Below are positions 49,840 to 57,948 of a DNA stretch of 64,000 nucleotides, piece by piece. The notes under the pieces were generated by a model. The model was not told the origin of the DNA. It saw only the letters and a program-made list of their open reading frames with translations, and ran no database searches. The position numbers and the translations under genes are program-made. Source of the DNA: Salisediminibacterium halotolerans. GTDB taxonomy: Bacteria; Bacillota; Bacilli; Bacillales; Salisediminibacteriaceae. Each line of letters starts with the position of its first letter. Position 1 is the first letter of the stretch. The stretch covers positions 124,001-188,000 of the forward strand of contig NZ_RKQQ01000002.1 of NCBI RefSeq assembly GCF_003814815.1, read 5' to 3'.

Positions 49840-51498
49840 ATGGAGACTCGCAAGCGACTCGGCGATCTGCTAGTTGAAGCCGGGGTTATAACTGCTCAGC
49901 AAGCAGAAGATACTGTTGCTTCCAAAGGACGGCAAAAACTAGGGGATGCGCTGCTTGATCAAGGGTTGATAAACGAGGGAGAGCTGATCGATGTGCTGGA
50001 ATATCAGCTTGGTATTCCCCGTGTTCATTTAAATGAACAGCCCGTCGATGAGCAAACGCTGAAACTTGTCCCTGAAGAATTTGCCCGGCGGAACTTAGTT
50101 TTTCCGCTGGGGAAAAAGGGGAATCGGCTGCAAATTGCGATGGTTGATCCGATGGATTATGTCGTCCTGGAAGATTTGCGGATGGCGACAGGGTTTGACA
50201 TTGACCCGGTGATTACGGGAAGAAACGATGTTAAAGAAGCGATTGAAAGACATTACAGTACAGCAGAAGAAGCGGAAGTAAACGTCGAAGTTGCAGATGA
50301 CTCAGTGAAGGAATTAATGGCAGCCGACGATGATGAAACAGAAGCGCCGATCATCCGCACCGTGAATCAGCTTCTTATGACCGGTTTAAGAAAACAGGCA
50401 AGCGACGTTCACCTCGATCCGCAAGAAACGAAAGTTTTAATCCGTTACCGGATCGACGGTGTATTGCAAACCGACCGGGCACTGAACAAACAGCATCAAA
50501 ACGAGATCATTGCCCGGATAAAAATTATGGCGAATTTAAATATTACTGAAGTTCGTCTGCCGCAAGACGGGCGGGTCAAAGTGACGATGGACGGTAAACC
50601 GGTCGATTTACGAATATCGATTATGCCGACAGTGTTTGGGGAAAAAGTTGTGATTCGGATTCTTGATATGAGTGAAGCGATCAAAGCGCTGGATGAATTG
50701 GATTTGAACTCATTGAATCTTGAGCGGTTCCGCGCGTTGATCCGCCGTCCGTCCGGGATGGTGTTGCTGACGGGACCGACAGGATCAGGCAAGACGACGT
50801 CGCTGTATGCCGCAATCAATCAGCTGAACACAGAAAAAGTCAATATTATTACGATCGAAGACCCGGTTGAATATCAAATGACCGGCATTAATCAAGTGCA
50901 GGTTAACCCCGATATCGGCTTAACGTTTGCGAATGGCCTCCGTTCAATTTTGCGGCAAGATCCGAATGTTGTCATGGTCGGCGAAGTGCGTGACAAAGAC
51001 ACAGCGGAAATCGCTGTAAGAGCCTCGCTGACAGGTCACCTCGTATTCTCAACGATCCATACGAACAGCGCTGTGGCGACGATTCCGCGACTGATCGATA
51101 TGGGGATCGAACCTTTTTTAGTCATGTCTAGTCTATCGGGCATTGTTGCCCAGCGGCTCGTACGTAAGGTGTGCCCTCAGTGTGCCGAGACGTATGAACC
51201 GACAAAAATGGAGCGCGAGGCATTTGAAAACCGCGGCATGACTGTGAATGGCTTAAAACGCGGTGCCGGTTGCGAAGAATGCCGATACAGCGGATACAAA
51301 GGACGGATGGCGCTGCATGAAATACTTCTGGTTGATGATGAAATCCGCCGAAAAGTGCTCAATGAAGAGCCGATCGCCCATGTCCGCGATTATGCTTACG
51401 AAAACGAAATGATTTTTCTCGTCGAAGACGGTTTATTAAAAGCGAAAAAAGGTGAAACAACAGTGGAAGAAGTTTTCCGGGTTGCAATTGACGATTAA
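49840..51498 (+). CDS. pilB: type IV pilus extension ATPase PilB (GspE family)
   Basis: A 552-residue hexameric ATPase. The N-terminal GspEII/MshEN domain (RKRLGDLLVEAGVITAQQ, residues 4-21) in other bacteria binds cyclic di-GMP; a second half follows near residue 35. The C-terminal motor has GPTGSGKTTS (Walker A), the Asp box ITIEDPVEYQ, Walker B VVMVGEVRD and the His box TGHLVFSTIHTN. A zinc ribbon shows CPQC and CEEC. ATG 49840 follows GAAGGGAG; GTG 49837 is an alternative. The presence of a diguanylate cyclase gene nearby fits control of this motor by cyclic di-GMP. Confidence 0.95.
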   Translation: METRKRLGDLLVEAGVITAQQAEDTVASKGRQKLGDALLDQGLINEGELIDVLEYQLGIPRVHLNEQPVDEQTLKLVPEEFARRNLVFPLGKKGNRLQIAMVDPMDYVVLEDLRMATGFDIDPVITGRNDVKEAIERHYSTAEEAEVNVEVADDSVKELMAADDDETEAPIIRTVNQLLMTGLRKQASDVHLDPQETKVLIRYRIDGVLQTDRALNKQHQNEIIARIKIMANLNITEVRLPQDGRVKVTMDGKPVDLRISIMPTVFGEKVVIRILDMSEAIKALDELDLNSLNLERFRALIRRPSGMVLLTGPTGSGKTTSLYAAINQLNTEKVNIITIEDPVEYQMTGINQVQVNPDIGLTFANGLRSILRQDPNVVMVGEVRDKDTAEIAVRASLTGHLVFSTIHTNSAVATIPRLIDMGIEPFLVMSSLSGIVAQRLVRKVCPQCAETYEPTKMEREAFENRGMTVNGLKRGAGCEECRYSGYKGRMALHEILLVDDEIRRKVLNEEPIAHVRDYAYENEMIFLVEDGLLKAKKGETTVEEVFRVAIDD

Positions 51499-51531
51499 AG
51501 CATAACATGGCTGAAAAAGGGGACACTCAGA

Positions 51532-52572
51532 TTGAAAGAGACGATCGAGAAATTGCTGCGACAAGCTTATACCGACGGGGCATCAGACCTGCATTTAACG
51601 GTAGGAATGCCCCCTGTCTGCCGTCTGCATGGGGAATTGAAGACGATGGACGAACCGGTTCTTACCCCGCAAACAACAGAAAGCATTGCGAAGACGCTGA
51701 TTCCGGAAGCACTTTGGTCGTCGTTTGAAAATAAAGGCGAGCTCGATTTTTCCTACGGATTGCGCGGGGTCTCGCGCTTCAGGGTGAATGCGTATTTTCA
51801 GCGGTCCTGCATCAGTTTGGCTGTTCGGGTTGTGCCGACTTCTGTACCGACAATCAAGGAACTCGGGATGCCGGAGCGCTTAAAGGCCATCGCAGAGAAA
51901 CCGCAGGGCCTTGTGCTAGTTACCGGGCCGACGGGTTCGGGAAAGTCGACGACACTGGCAGCGATGATTGACCATATGAACAGGCATCTGAAACGCCACA
52001 TTATCACGCTTGAGGATCCGATTGAATATTTGCATACACACCGCTCATCGATTGTCGATCAGCGCGAGGTCGGGTTTGATACGCGAAACTTTGCCAACGG
52101 TCTGCGGGCAGCTTTGCGCCAAGACCCGGATGTGATTTTAGTCGGTGAAATGCGCGATCGTGAGACGATCGCTACCGCGATAACAGCGGCTGAAACAGGT
52201 CATCTTGTTTTAGGCACGCTGCATACGACGGATGCGCCGTCAACGATTGATCGGATAATCGATGTTTTTCCGCCGGAACAGCAAGATCAAATTCGCATTC
52301 AGCTTGCCTCGGTGTTGTCTGCGGTGATCTCACAGCGCTTGTTGCTGACAGCTGAAGGAAACAGCCGCACAGCAGCGACGGAAATGTTGATGAATACGCC
52401 TGCGGTCCGCAATTTAATCCGCAATGAAAAAATTCATCAAATCCCGAACGTGATGCAGACAGGGAAGGCAGAAGGAATGCACACGCTGGAAATGGCCGTA
52501 AAAGAGCTGCTGCGAAACGGTTTGATTTCTGAGGAAACGGCGTCATACTTTTCAGCTGAGCAGGGGATATAA
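51532..52572 (+). CDS. pilT: type IV pilus retraction ATPase PilT
   Basis: A 346-residue hexameric ATPase that depolymerises pili. Typical N-terminal ASDLHLTVGMPP (residues 18-29), Walker A GPTGSGKSTT, Asp box ITLEDPIEYLH, Walker B VILVGEMRD and the PilT signature TGHLVLGTLHTTDAPSTIDRIIDVFP (Positions about 204-229). TTG 51532 follows AAAAAGGGGAC. The last base of its stop overlaps the start of pilC, so translation is coupled. PilT is absent from the competence (com) pseudopilus operon of B. subtilis, so this system is a genuine retractable pilus. Confidence 0.95.
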   Translation: MKETIEKLLRQAYTDGASDLHLTVGMPPVCRLHGELKTMDEPVLTPQTTESIAKTLIPEALWSSFENKGELDFSYGLRGVSRFRVNAYFQRSCISLAVRVVPTSVPTIKELGMPERLKAIAEKPQGLVLVTGPTGSGKSTTLAAMIDHMNRHLKRHIITLEDPIEYLHTHRSSIVDQREVGFDTRNFANGLRAALRQDPDVILVGEMRDRETIATAITAAETGHLVLGTLHTTDAPSTIDRIIDVFPPEQQDQIRIQLASVLSAVISQRLLLTAEGNSRTAATEMLMNTPAVRNLIRNEKIHQIPNVMQTGKAEGMHTLEMAVKELLRNGLISEETASYFSAEQGI

Positions 52573-53780
52573 TGGCATTTTATTTGTACAAAGGACGCAG
52601 GCGAGACGGCGCGCTGGTTGAAGGAAAAGTGAAAGCCGCGACAAAAGAAGAGGCAAAAGAAAAAGCGGCGCAAAAAAAGCAGCTGTCCATTCAATCTGTC
52701 AGCAAGCTGGAAGGGGTTCTTTATCAAGATATTGACTTTTTCAAGCGGGTGACATCAAAAGATATGGTGATGTTCTTGCGGCAAATGACAACGCTTCTTC
52801 AATCAGGGATCTCTTTAGTGGACAGTGTGCGGTTATTGGCGAATCAATCCGCGAGCAACGTGTTGCGAAGCACACTCACTGACGTTGAACAGGATTTACG
52901 ACAAGGAACGAGTTTGTCGCAAGCGTGTGAAAAACACCGGACCGTATTTTCAGCGATGATCGTCAACATGATTCGCGCCGGAGAAGCGGCGGGAAACCTT
53001 GATGAGATTTTTGAACGCTTAGCGGCATATTTTGAAAAGCAGCACCGCACAAAGCAAAAAGTTATCTCAGCTGTCGCCTACCCGGCAACGCTCGCTGCAG
53101 TATCTCTTGCGGTCGTCAGCTTTTTGCTCGCGGTTGTCGTCCCGTCTTTTGCGGGGGTGTTTGCCGGCTTTGGTGCGGAGCTGCCTCTCATTACCCGTGT
53201 TGTTCTCGGCGCCGGCGAATGGATGCAGTCGTGGTTTTGGCTGATCGTTCTTTTGTTTGCGGCGGCTTTGATCGCGTGGAAATGGATGTCTCGCCGGCCG
53301 GAAACGAAATATTATCGTGATTATCTGCTCTTAAAAACCCCGGTTATCGGCAAGATCTTGCAGAAATCAGCCCTTGCGCGAATGGCCCGGACGTGGAGTT
53401 CTCTGTTTGCCAGTTCTGTCCCGGTGCTGCAGGCCACATCGATTGTTGAGCGGATCGTCGGCAATGAAGTATTGGCCGGTGTGATCCGTTCTTCGCGCAA
53501 CTCGCTTGAACGCGGCAGATCAATCGCTGAACCGATGGCCGCGCATTGGATCTTTCCGCCGCTTGTTTCGCAAATGGTCACTGTCGGGGAGAAAACCGGT
53601 GCGCTTGATCAGATGCTCGAAAAAGTGGCTGAATTTTACGAAGAAGAGGTCGATCAGGCGGCAGAAAGGCTGAAAAGTTTGCTTGAACCGCTGTTGATCG
53701 TCATACTTTCGGTCGTCGTCGGTGTGATTGTGGCATCGATCGCTATTCCGATGTTTGAAATCTTTGATACGATTGGTTAA
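52572..53780 (+). CDS. pilC: type IV pilus inner membrane platform protein PilC
   Basis: A 402-residue GspF-family protein. Two cytosolic domains, each with the family pattern (MVMFLRQMTTLLQSGISLVDSVRLL and ARTWSSLFASSVPVLQATSIVERI), alternate with three membrane helices; the last helix (VVVGVIVASIAIPMFEIFDTIG) is at the C-terminus. It links the ATPases to the pilus base. Start overlaps the stop of pilT by one base. Confidence 0.95.
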   Translation: MAFYLYKGRRRDGALVEGKVKAATKEEAKEKAAQKKQLSIQSVSKLEGVLYQDIDFFKRVTSKDMVMFLRQMTTLLQSGISLVDSVRLLANQSASNVLRSTLTDVEQDLRQGTSLSQACEKHRTVFSAMIVNMIRAGEAAGNLDEIFERLAAYFEKQHRTKQKVISAVAYPATLAAVSLAVVSFLLAVVVPSFAGVFAGFGAELPLITRVVLGAGEWMQSWFWLIVLLFAAALIAWKWMSRRPETKYYRDYLLLKTPVIGKILQKSALARMARTWSSLFASSVPVLQATSIVERIVGNEVLAGVIRSSRNSLERGRSIAEPMAAHWIFPPLVSQMVTVGEKTGALDQMLEKVAEFYEEEVDQAAERLKSLLEPLLIVILSVVVGVIVASIAIPMFEIFDTIG

Positions 53781-53798
53781 ACTTGAACTGTTCACTCA
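53780..53798 (+). repeat. single copy of the array motif after pilC
   Basis: The 19 bases at 53780-53798 differ at one position from 16690-16708 of the periodic array near the NERD gene. No second inverted motif is found at the expected distance here. Confidence 0.6.
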
Positions 53799-53878
53799 GA
53801 AAAACAAATGATTTCTTAAGAGACGCTATGATAAAGCAGTTGTATGTGGGCACTTGACTGTTTTGGAGCGAGCAGTGC

Positions 53879-53915
53879 AACCGGCTCGGCGTTTAAGATG
53901 TCAGCCGGTTTTTCT
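53879..53915 (+). terminator. terminator in the 233-base leader of the pilin gene
   Basis: Stem AACCGGCT/AGCCGGTT, 16-base loop, then TTT-C. It separates pilBTC from the pilin gene and can lower read-through. A hairpin with arms GCACT/AGTGC precedes it at 53850-53879. No known riboswitch consensus was recognised, and no other gene is seen between 53781 and 54013. Confidence 0.65.
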
Positions 53916-54013
53916 ATTGTTCAATTTATCGTTCGGTGAAAAGAACACCGGGTCGAAGACGTTTGTTGCAGGCAGCCGTGTCGCGAGAAGATATTTTTTT
54001 GGAGGGAACAAGA

Positions 54014-54478
54014 ATGAAAAAACGTTTACAGCAATTGAAAAATCAAAAAGGGTTGACGCTGGTCGAACTGCTCGCCGTCATTGTCATCTTAGGCATTATT
54101 GCCGCGATCGCCGTGCCGGCAATCGGCGGAATTATTGACAACGCCCGCGAAGATGCGCATGAATCAAACGCGGAATCGCTTTACAACGCTGCACGCTTGG
54201 CGGTAACAAGTGAGAACCTGACGGACGGGGAAACATTTTCAGGTGTTGGCAGCGATGATCATTTCGATCTCGTAGAAGAAGGGTATCTGGACAGCAATAT
54301 GATCGATCCCGAATCGGATAATGACGAGTATGAGACCGCTCAAGTTGAATACACGCCGAGCGATGAAGGTGACAGCATGAGTCAATATACAATAACACTT
54401 GATGGTGAGGATTATTATATTTCCGGAACTATCAGTGACATCCGCAGCGGAGATGCTGAAACTACGTCTGCTGATTAA
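54014..54478 (+). CDS. type IV major pilin
   Basis: A 154-residue prepilin. A 13-residue basic leader (MKKRLQQLKNQKG) is followed by the class III signal G-LTLVELLAVIVILGIIAAIAVPAIGG; glutamate at mature position 5 is present. The mature head is very acidic (D, E) with two short tail segments and no disulfide cysteines, unlike many Gram-negative pilins. ATG 54014 follows TTTTTGGAGGG. It is the only pilin gene visible in the cluster, so minor pilins may be elsewhere or the fibre may be simple. Confidence 0.93.
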   Translation: MKKRLQQLKNQKGLTLVELLAVIVILGIIAAIAVPAIGGIIDNAREDAHESNAESLYNAARLAVTSENLTDGETFSGVGSDDHFDLVEEGYLDSNMIDPESDNDEYETAQVEYTPSDEGDSMSQYTITLDGEDYYISGTISDIRSGDAETTSAD

Positions 54479-54492
54479 ATGACATATTTATC

Positions 54493-54527
54493 AGCCGCCG
54501 TTCAATGTGAGCGGCGGCTTTTCTTTT
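54493..54527 (+). terminator. terminator after the pilin gene
   Basis: Stem AGCCGCCG/CGGCGGCT followed by TTTCTTTT. Together with the one before the pilin gene it makes pilin a separate, highly expressed unit. Confidence 0.85.
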
Positions 54528-54634
54528 CACGAAAATCGGGAAATCGGTTTATTATCAGCAGGAAACCTTCTATAATAAGGAATAGATACATATGCTTAGC
54601 ATCGTAATAATAGCAAGAGAATGGAGCGGCGGCG

Positions 54635-55402
54635 ATGGATGTGTTTTGGGTAATTTATATGGCGGCGGTTGGCGCTGTTTTAGGTTCGTTTTATAACGTG
54701 GTTGGAATGAGGACACCGATCAGAGAGCCGTTTACAACAGGGCGCTCTCACTGCCCTCATTGTCAGCGCCGGCTGAGCGGACTGGATTTAATCCCGGTCG
54801 TTTCCTGGCTGTTATTACGCGGGAAGTGCCGTACGTGCGGCAGAGCCATTTCGCCTGTGTACCCGCTGACAGAAGCGGTGACAGCGTTTTTGTTTGCTTA
54901 CAGTTATTACGTATTCGGGTTTTCGGCGGAACTGGCGGCAGCCCTGATATTCGTCTCCCTGTTAGTGATCATTACAGTATCTGATCTGTACTATTACGTT
55001 ATCCCCGACCGTGTATTAATCTTTTTTGCCGTGCCGGTCGCGGCTGTCCGGCTGGTCATCGCGCCGCTAGATCCGTGGTGGTTAGCCATTGCCGGAGCTG
55101 TTATCGGTTTTTCGCTTCTGTACATATTAGCGGTGATTTCAAACGGAGGCATGGGCGGCGGCGATATTAAGCTGTACGCTGTGATCGGCCCTGTTCTCGG
55201 CGTGACCGGAACGCTTCTTTCCTTATTTTTTGCCGCTTTAATCGGTTTAACCGTCAGTTTAGTGTTTTTAGGCAGAAAAGTGACCCGGAAAACCGCCGTT
55301 CCATTTGGACCGTTTATCGCCTGCGGCGCACTGATCGCTTATTTTTGGGGAGAGCAATTTCTCGTGTTTTACCTCGAAACATTTTTATATTCACGTTTAT
55401 AA
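54635..55402 (+). CDS. pilD: prepilin peptidase and N-methyltransferase PilD
   Basis: A 255-residue polytopic aspartic protease. N-terminal segment VLGSFYNVVGMR, then the zinc motif CPHC...CRTC (residues about 40-70), typical of bifunctional enzymes that also methylate the new N-terminus. The catalytic aspartates are in SDLYYYVIPD and GGGDIKLYA. About seven helices are present. It cleaves the pilin encoded just upstream, and may serve ComG pseudopilins too, since in B. subtilis the homologue comC sits at this site. Confidence 0.95.
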   Translation: MDVFWVIYMAAVGAVLGSFYNVVGMRTPIREPFTTGRSHCPHCQRRLSGLDLIPVVSWLLLRGKCRTCGRAISPVYPLTEAVTAFLFAYSYYVFGFSAELAAALIFVSLLVIITVSDLYYYVIPDRVLIFFAVPVAAVRLVIAPLDPWWLAIAGAVIGFSLLYILAVISNGGMGGGDIKLYAVIGPVLGVTGTLLSLFFAALIGLTVSLVFLGRKVTRKTAVPFGPFIACGALIAYFWGEQFLVFYLETFLYSRL

Positions 55403-55422
55403 CATAGAAAGCGGGTTTTAAC

Positions 55423-56403
55423 ATGCTGTCGTTGTCCGGGAATCTGAAAAGAGGATTTATTGTGCATGATCATGTGATCCGGTTTGCCGTTTCCAGAGGC
55501 GGTAAAGCCGATCAGCTTCAAACGGTATATGAGCGTTATTTGCCGCCGGATGTGATTCGCAACGGAAATATTATTGAGTCGGAGACGTTATTGACGATTT
55601 TGGCTGAATGCCTGCATAACTGGCGGATTAAGCGGGGGAAGGTGTTTTTAATCTTGCCCGATTCGTTAAGTATTGTCAGGCGTCATCAGCTCCCGCGTGA
55701 AGTGAAAACAGATGACATTACAGGCGAATTGTATCAAGAACTCGGCGCGTCGATTCATCTTCCGATTGACGATCCCGTCATCGACTGGCATTTGATCCGG
55801 CAAACGGACGCACAAAACGATGTGCTGTTATTTGCGATGTCCGAAGCGGCGCTTGAAGAGTATTTGCAAATATTTCGGCAGCTGAAACTGAAACCGCAGG
55901 CAGCAGACTTGGCTGATTTGTCGCTGCATCGTTACTTAGAAACGACGAACACTGCCGATCTGTCCGGGACGTACGCGATGATTCGCTGTTATCCGCACGC
56001 CGTAAACGTGAGTATTTTTCAGGATGATTGTCCGCTCGTAATGCGCCACCTGATGACGGAGCTGCCTAAGACGAAATGGAGCCGCTTTGCCGACGGCGGC
56101 GAAGAGTTAATGATCCGTCAAGGCGAGACGGAAGAATTAACGGCGGCTTGGCAAGAAAATATCAAAGAGATTTTCCGCCTGTTCACGTATTATCGTTATA
56201 ATTATCAAGACGGAGAAGAGGGTGTCGAGAAAATCCTTTTAGGCGGCGATCATCCTGATTTAGCATTATTTGAGTCTATGCTGAAAGAGCAAAGCGATTT
56301 GCCCTTTATGACGTCAGAAACCGCAGCGGTTGAATTTAACGGACAGTTTATTCCCCTGTCTCACGCGGAAGTGATTGGCTTGACGATGAAAAAAGAGGTG
56401 TAG
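55423..56403 (+). CDS. pilM: pilus assembly protein PilM-like
   Basis: A 326-residue cytosolic actin-fold protein, divergent from PilM of Gram-negatives but with the typical layout: GFIVHDHVIRFAVSRGG near the start, VFLILPDSLSIVRRHQLP (about 70-87), YQELGASIHLPIDDPVIDW, and a phosphate-loop-like ILLGGDHPDLALF at about residue 285. PilM binds the cytosolic tail of PilN and links the ATPases to the wall-spanning parts. Its place between PilD and PilN/PilO supports this reading. Stop is three bases from the next ATG. Confidence 0.85.
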   Translation: MLSLSGNLKRGFIVHDHVIRFAVSRGGKADQLQTVYERYLPPDVIRNGNIIESETLLTILAECLHNWRIKRGKVFLILPDSLSIVRRHQLPREVKTDDITGELYQELGASIHLPIDDPVIDWHLIRQTDAQNDVLLFAMSEAALEEYLQIFRQLKLKPQAADLADLSLHRYLETTNTADLSGTYAMIRCYPHAVNVSIFQDDCPLVMRHLMTELPKTKWSRFADGGEELMIRQGETEELTAAWQENIKEIFRLFTYYRYNYQDGEEGVEKILLGGDHPDLALFESMLKEQSDLPFMTSETAAVEFNGQFIPLSHAEVIGLTMKKEV

Positions 56404-56405
56404 GC

Positions 56406-57161
56406 ATGTCAGTTGAAATCAATCTTATTTCTGCAAAAGACAAAACAGATGCCGCATTTCGGCCGGCCGTCATTTTGTTTGTCCTTCTTCTCGTTTTGGC
56501 ACTGCTGTTAACGGTTCTCTACGCAAGTCACATTCGCGAAGAAACAGCGGATAAAAAAGAGGAGCTCGATCATTTGCGGGCGGATACGGCCGAACTGGAG
56601 AATTCGCTTCAAGATCTGCAGGACGGCGGAGTTAAGGAACTCGAAGAAGCAGAAGAGGAGCTGACGGCAAACACGGTTCCGCACAGTCCTGTCCTGCAAG
56701 AACTCGTCCGCGCTCTGCCGGAAGAAAGTATGCTGTATTCCTACGATTACAGTTATCCGCACCGGATCGATATGAAGGTTGTTCTTTTTGATATAGGAGA
56801 TGCGGCTGCTTACCAGCACAGACTGAATGCATTTTCCTGGACGAATGACGCGCGCTTGGATTACGCCGAAGGAGAAGAGCCGGGAAACGTCGTTACGGAA
56901 AATGATGAAGAGACAGGTTTAACCGCTGAATTGGAAACGGAAGATATTGAACCGAGCAGACCGCTTTGGTTTGAAGACTATTTGCCGCACTATTTTTCTT
57001 CTTACACGATCGAACTGGATACGAAGATGACAAACGAAGAATTAGCTGATGAAGAAATCGTTGACTTGCCTCCAGATGATGATCCGGGAATAGCGGATTT
57101 TAACAACGATCAAGAAGCACTTAACGGCGAAACGGGTGAGGAGCTGGCTGATGATGACTGA
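56406..57161 (+). CDS. pilN: pilus assembly protein PilN-like
   Basis: A 251-residue bitopic protein. The cytosolic N-terminus MSVEINLISAKDK carries the I-N-L motif that binds PilM; then one helix (VILFVLLLVLALLLTVLYASH), a coiled coil (EETADKKEELDHLRADTAELEN) and an alpha/beta domain outside the membrane. The C-terminal tail is low-complexity acidic. It is followed by a PilO-like gene that overlaps its end by 11 bases. Confidence 0.82.
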   Translation: MSVEINLISAKDKTDAAFRPAVILFVLLLVLALLLTVLYASHIREETADKKEELDHLRADTAELENSLQDLQDGGVKELEEAEEELTANTVPHSPVLQELVRALPEESMLYSYDYSYPHRIDMKVVLFDIGDAAAYQHRLNAFSWTNDARLDYAEGEEPGNVVTENDEETGLTAELETEDIEPSRPLWFEDYLPHYFSSYTIELDTKMTNEELADEEIVDLPPDDDPGIADFNNDQEALNGETGEELADDD

Positions 57162-57864
57162 AGGGCGAAAAAAAGCTTGGGTATTGCTTGGCCTGGCGGC
57201 TTTGGCGTTCATCTCTCTTGTGCTCATGTTTCTGCTCGTGCTGCAGCCGGCGTTAAACGATCGCGAAAGAGCGGCAGACCAATTGGAGGAAGAACGGCAG
57301 TTAGCTGATTTGCTTCAAGCGGAACTGACAAGCGCAAAAGACGATCAGCCGGACGATCGTCAATCGCAGGATATTCAGCAGTCTTTACCGGTCATCAGAC
57401 AAACAGATCAATTTATTTCCGGGCTGCACACTGCCGAAGAGCTGGCGGGTGTAAGGATCGCGGATATTTATATGACGTATGGTGAACCTGCCTTTGAAGC
57501 AAGCGGCAACGCTGAGGATCGTGACGATGTTTCTGCAAATGCCGGAGCCGAAATGGAGTTATCTGCAGGTGCTGAGGTTCAAAAGCAAACAGCGCTCGTT
57601 GATGTATACGTCAGCCGTTACAGCGGATTGCTTCGGTTTTTAAATGAGGTTGAATCGCTCCAGCGTCTGACGAATATAGAAATGGTGCATATTTCTGAAG
57701 ACAGCCGCGAAAACGAGTGGATTTTTGACGGGAATTCCCCGATACGTTTTGAAGTGAGCATCTCGTCGTATTACTACCCGGCGCTTGCTGATGAATTAGA
57801 GGATCAAGCGCCGCAGAGCGATTATGCGCCGTCTGGCGAGCGTGAGCAGCCGTTTCTCCCTTAG
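57151..57864 (+). CDS. pilO: pilus assembly protein PilO-like
   Basis: A 237-residue bitopic protein with helix LGLAALAFISLVLMFLLVLQPAL (about 12-35), a coiled coil (NDRERAADQLEEERQLADLLQAEL) and an outer domain with VYVSRYSGLLRFLNEVESLQRLTNIEMVHI, the ferredoxin-like pattern of PilO. ATG 57151 is preceded by GTGAGGAG; the adjacent ATG 57154 is equally possible. It overlaps the end of pilN, so translation is coupled. It closes the pilus cluster. Confidence 0.8.
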   Translation: MMTEGRKKAWVLLGLAALAFISLVLMFLLVLQPALNDRERAADQLEEERQLADLLQAELTSAKDDQPDDRQSQDIQQSLPVIRQTDQFISGLHTAEELAGVRIADIYMTYGEPAFEASGNAEDRDDVSANAGAEMELSAGAEVQKQTALVDVYVSRYSGLLRFLNEVESLQRLTNIEMVHISEDSRENEWIFDGNSPIRFEVSISSYYYPALADELEDQAPQSDYAPSGEREQPFLP

Positions 57865-57948
57865 CTGCATTGAACGAAACGGCTAATCGGCTGTAACTAG
57901 AACATGTAAAGAGACTTAAATTTATTATGGAAGGAAGGACGATCCATC

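Noticed and set aside
53800-54013. Cyclic di-GMP (GEMM) riboswitch before the pilin gene
   Set aside because: Looked for the conserved GGCAAACC-type and CGCAAAGC-type blocks in this leader; neither is present.
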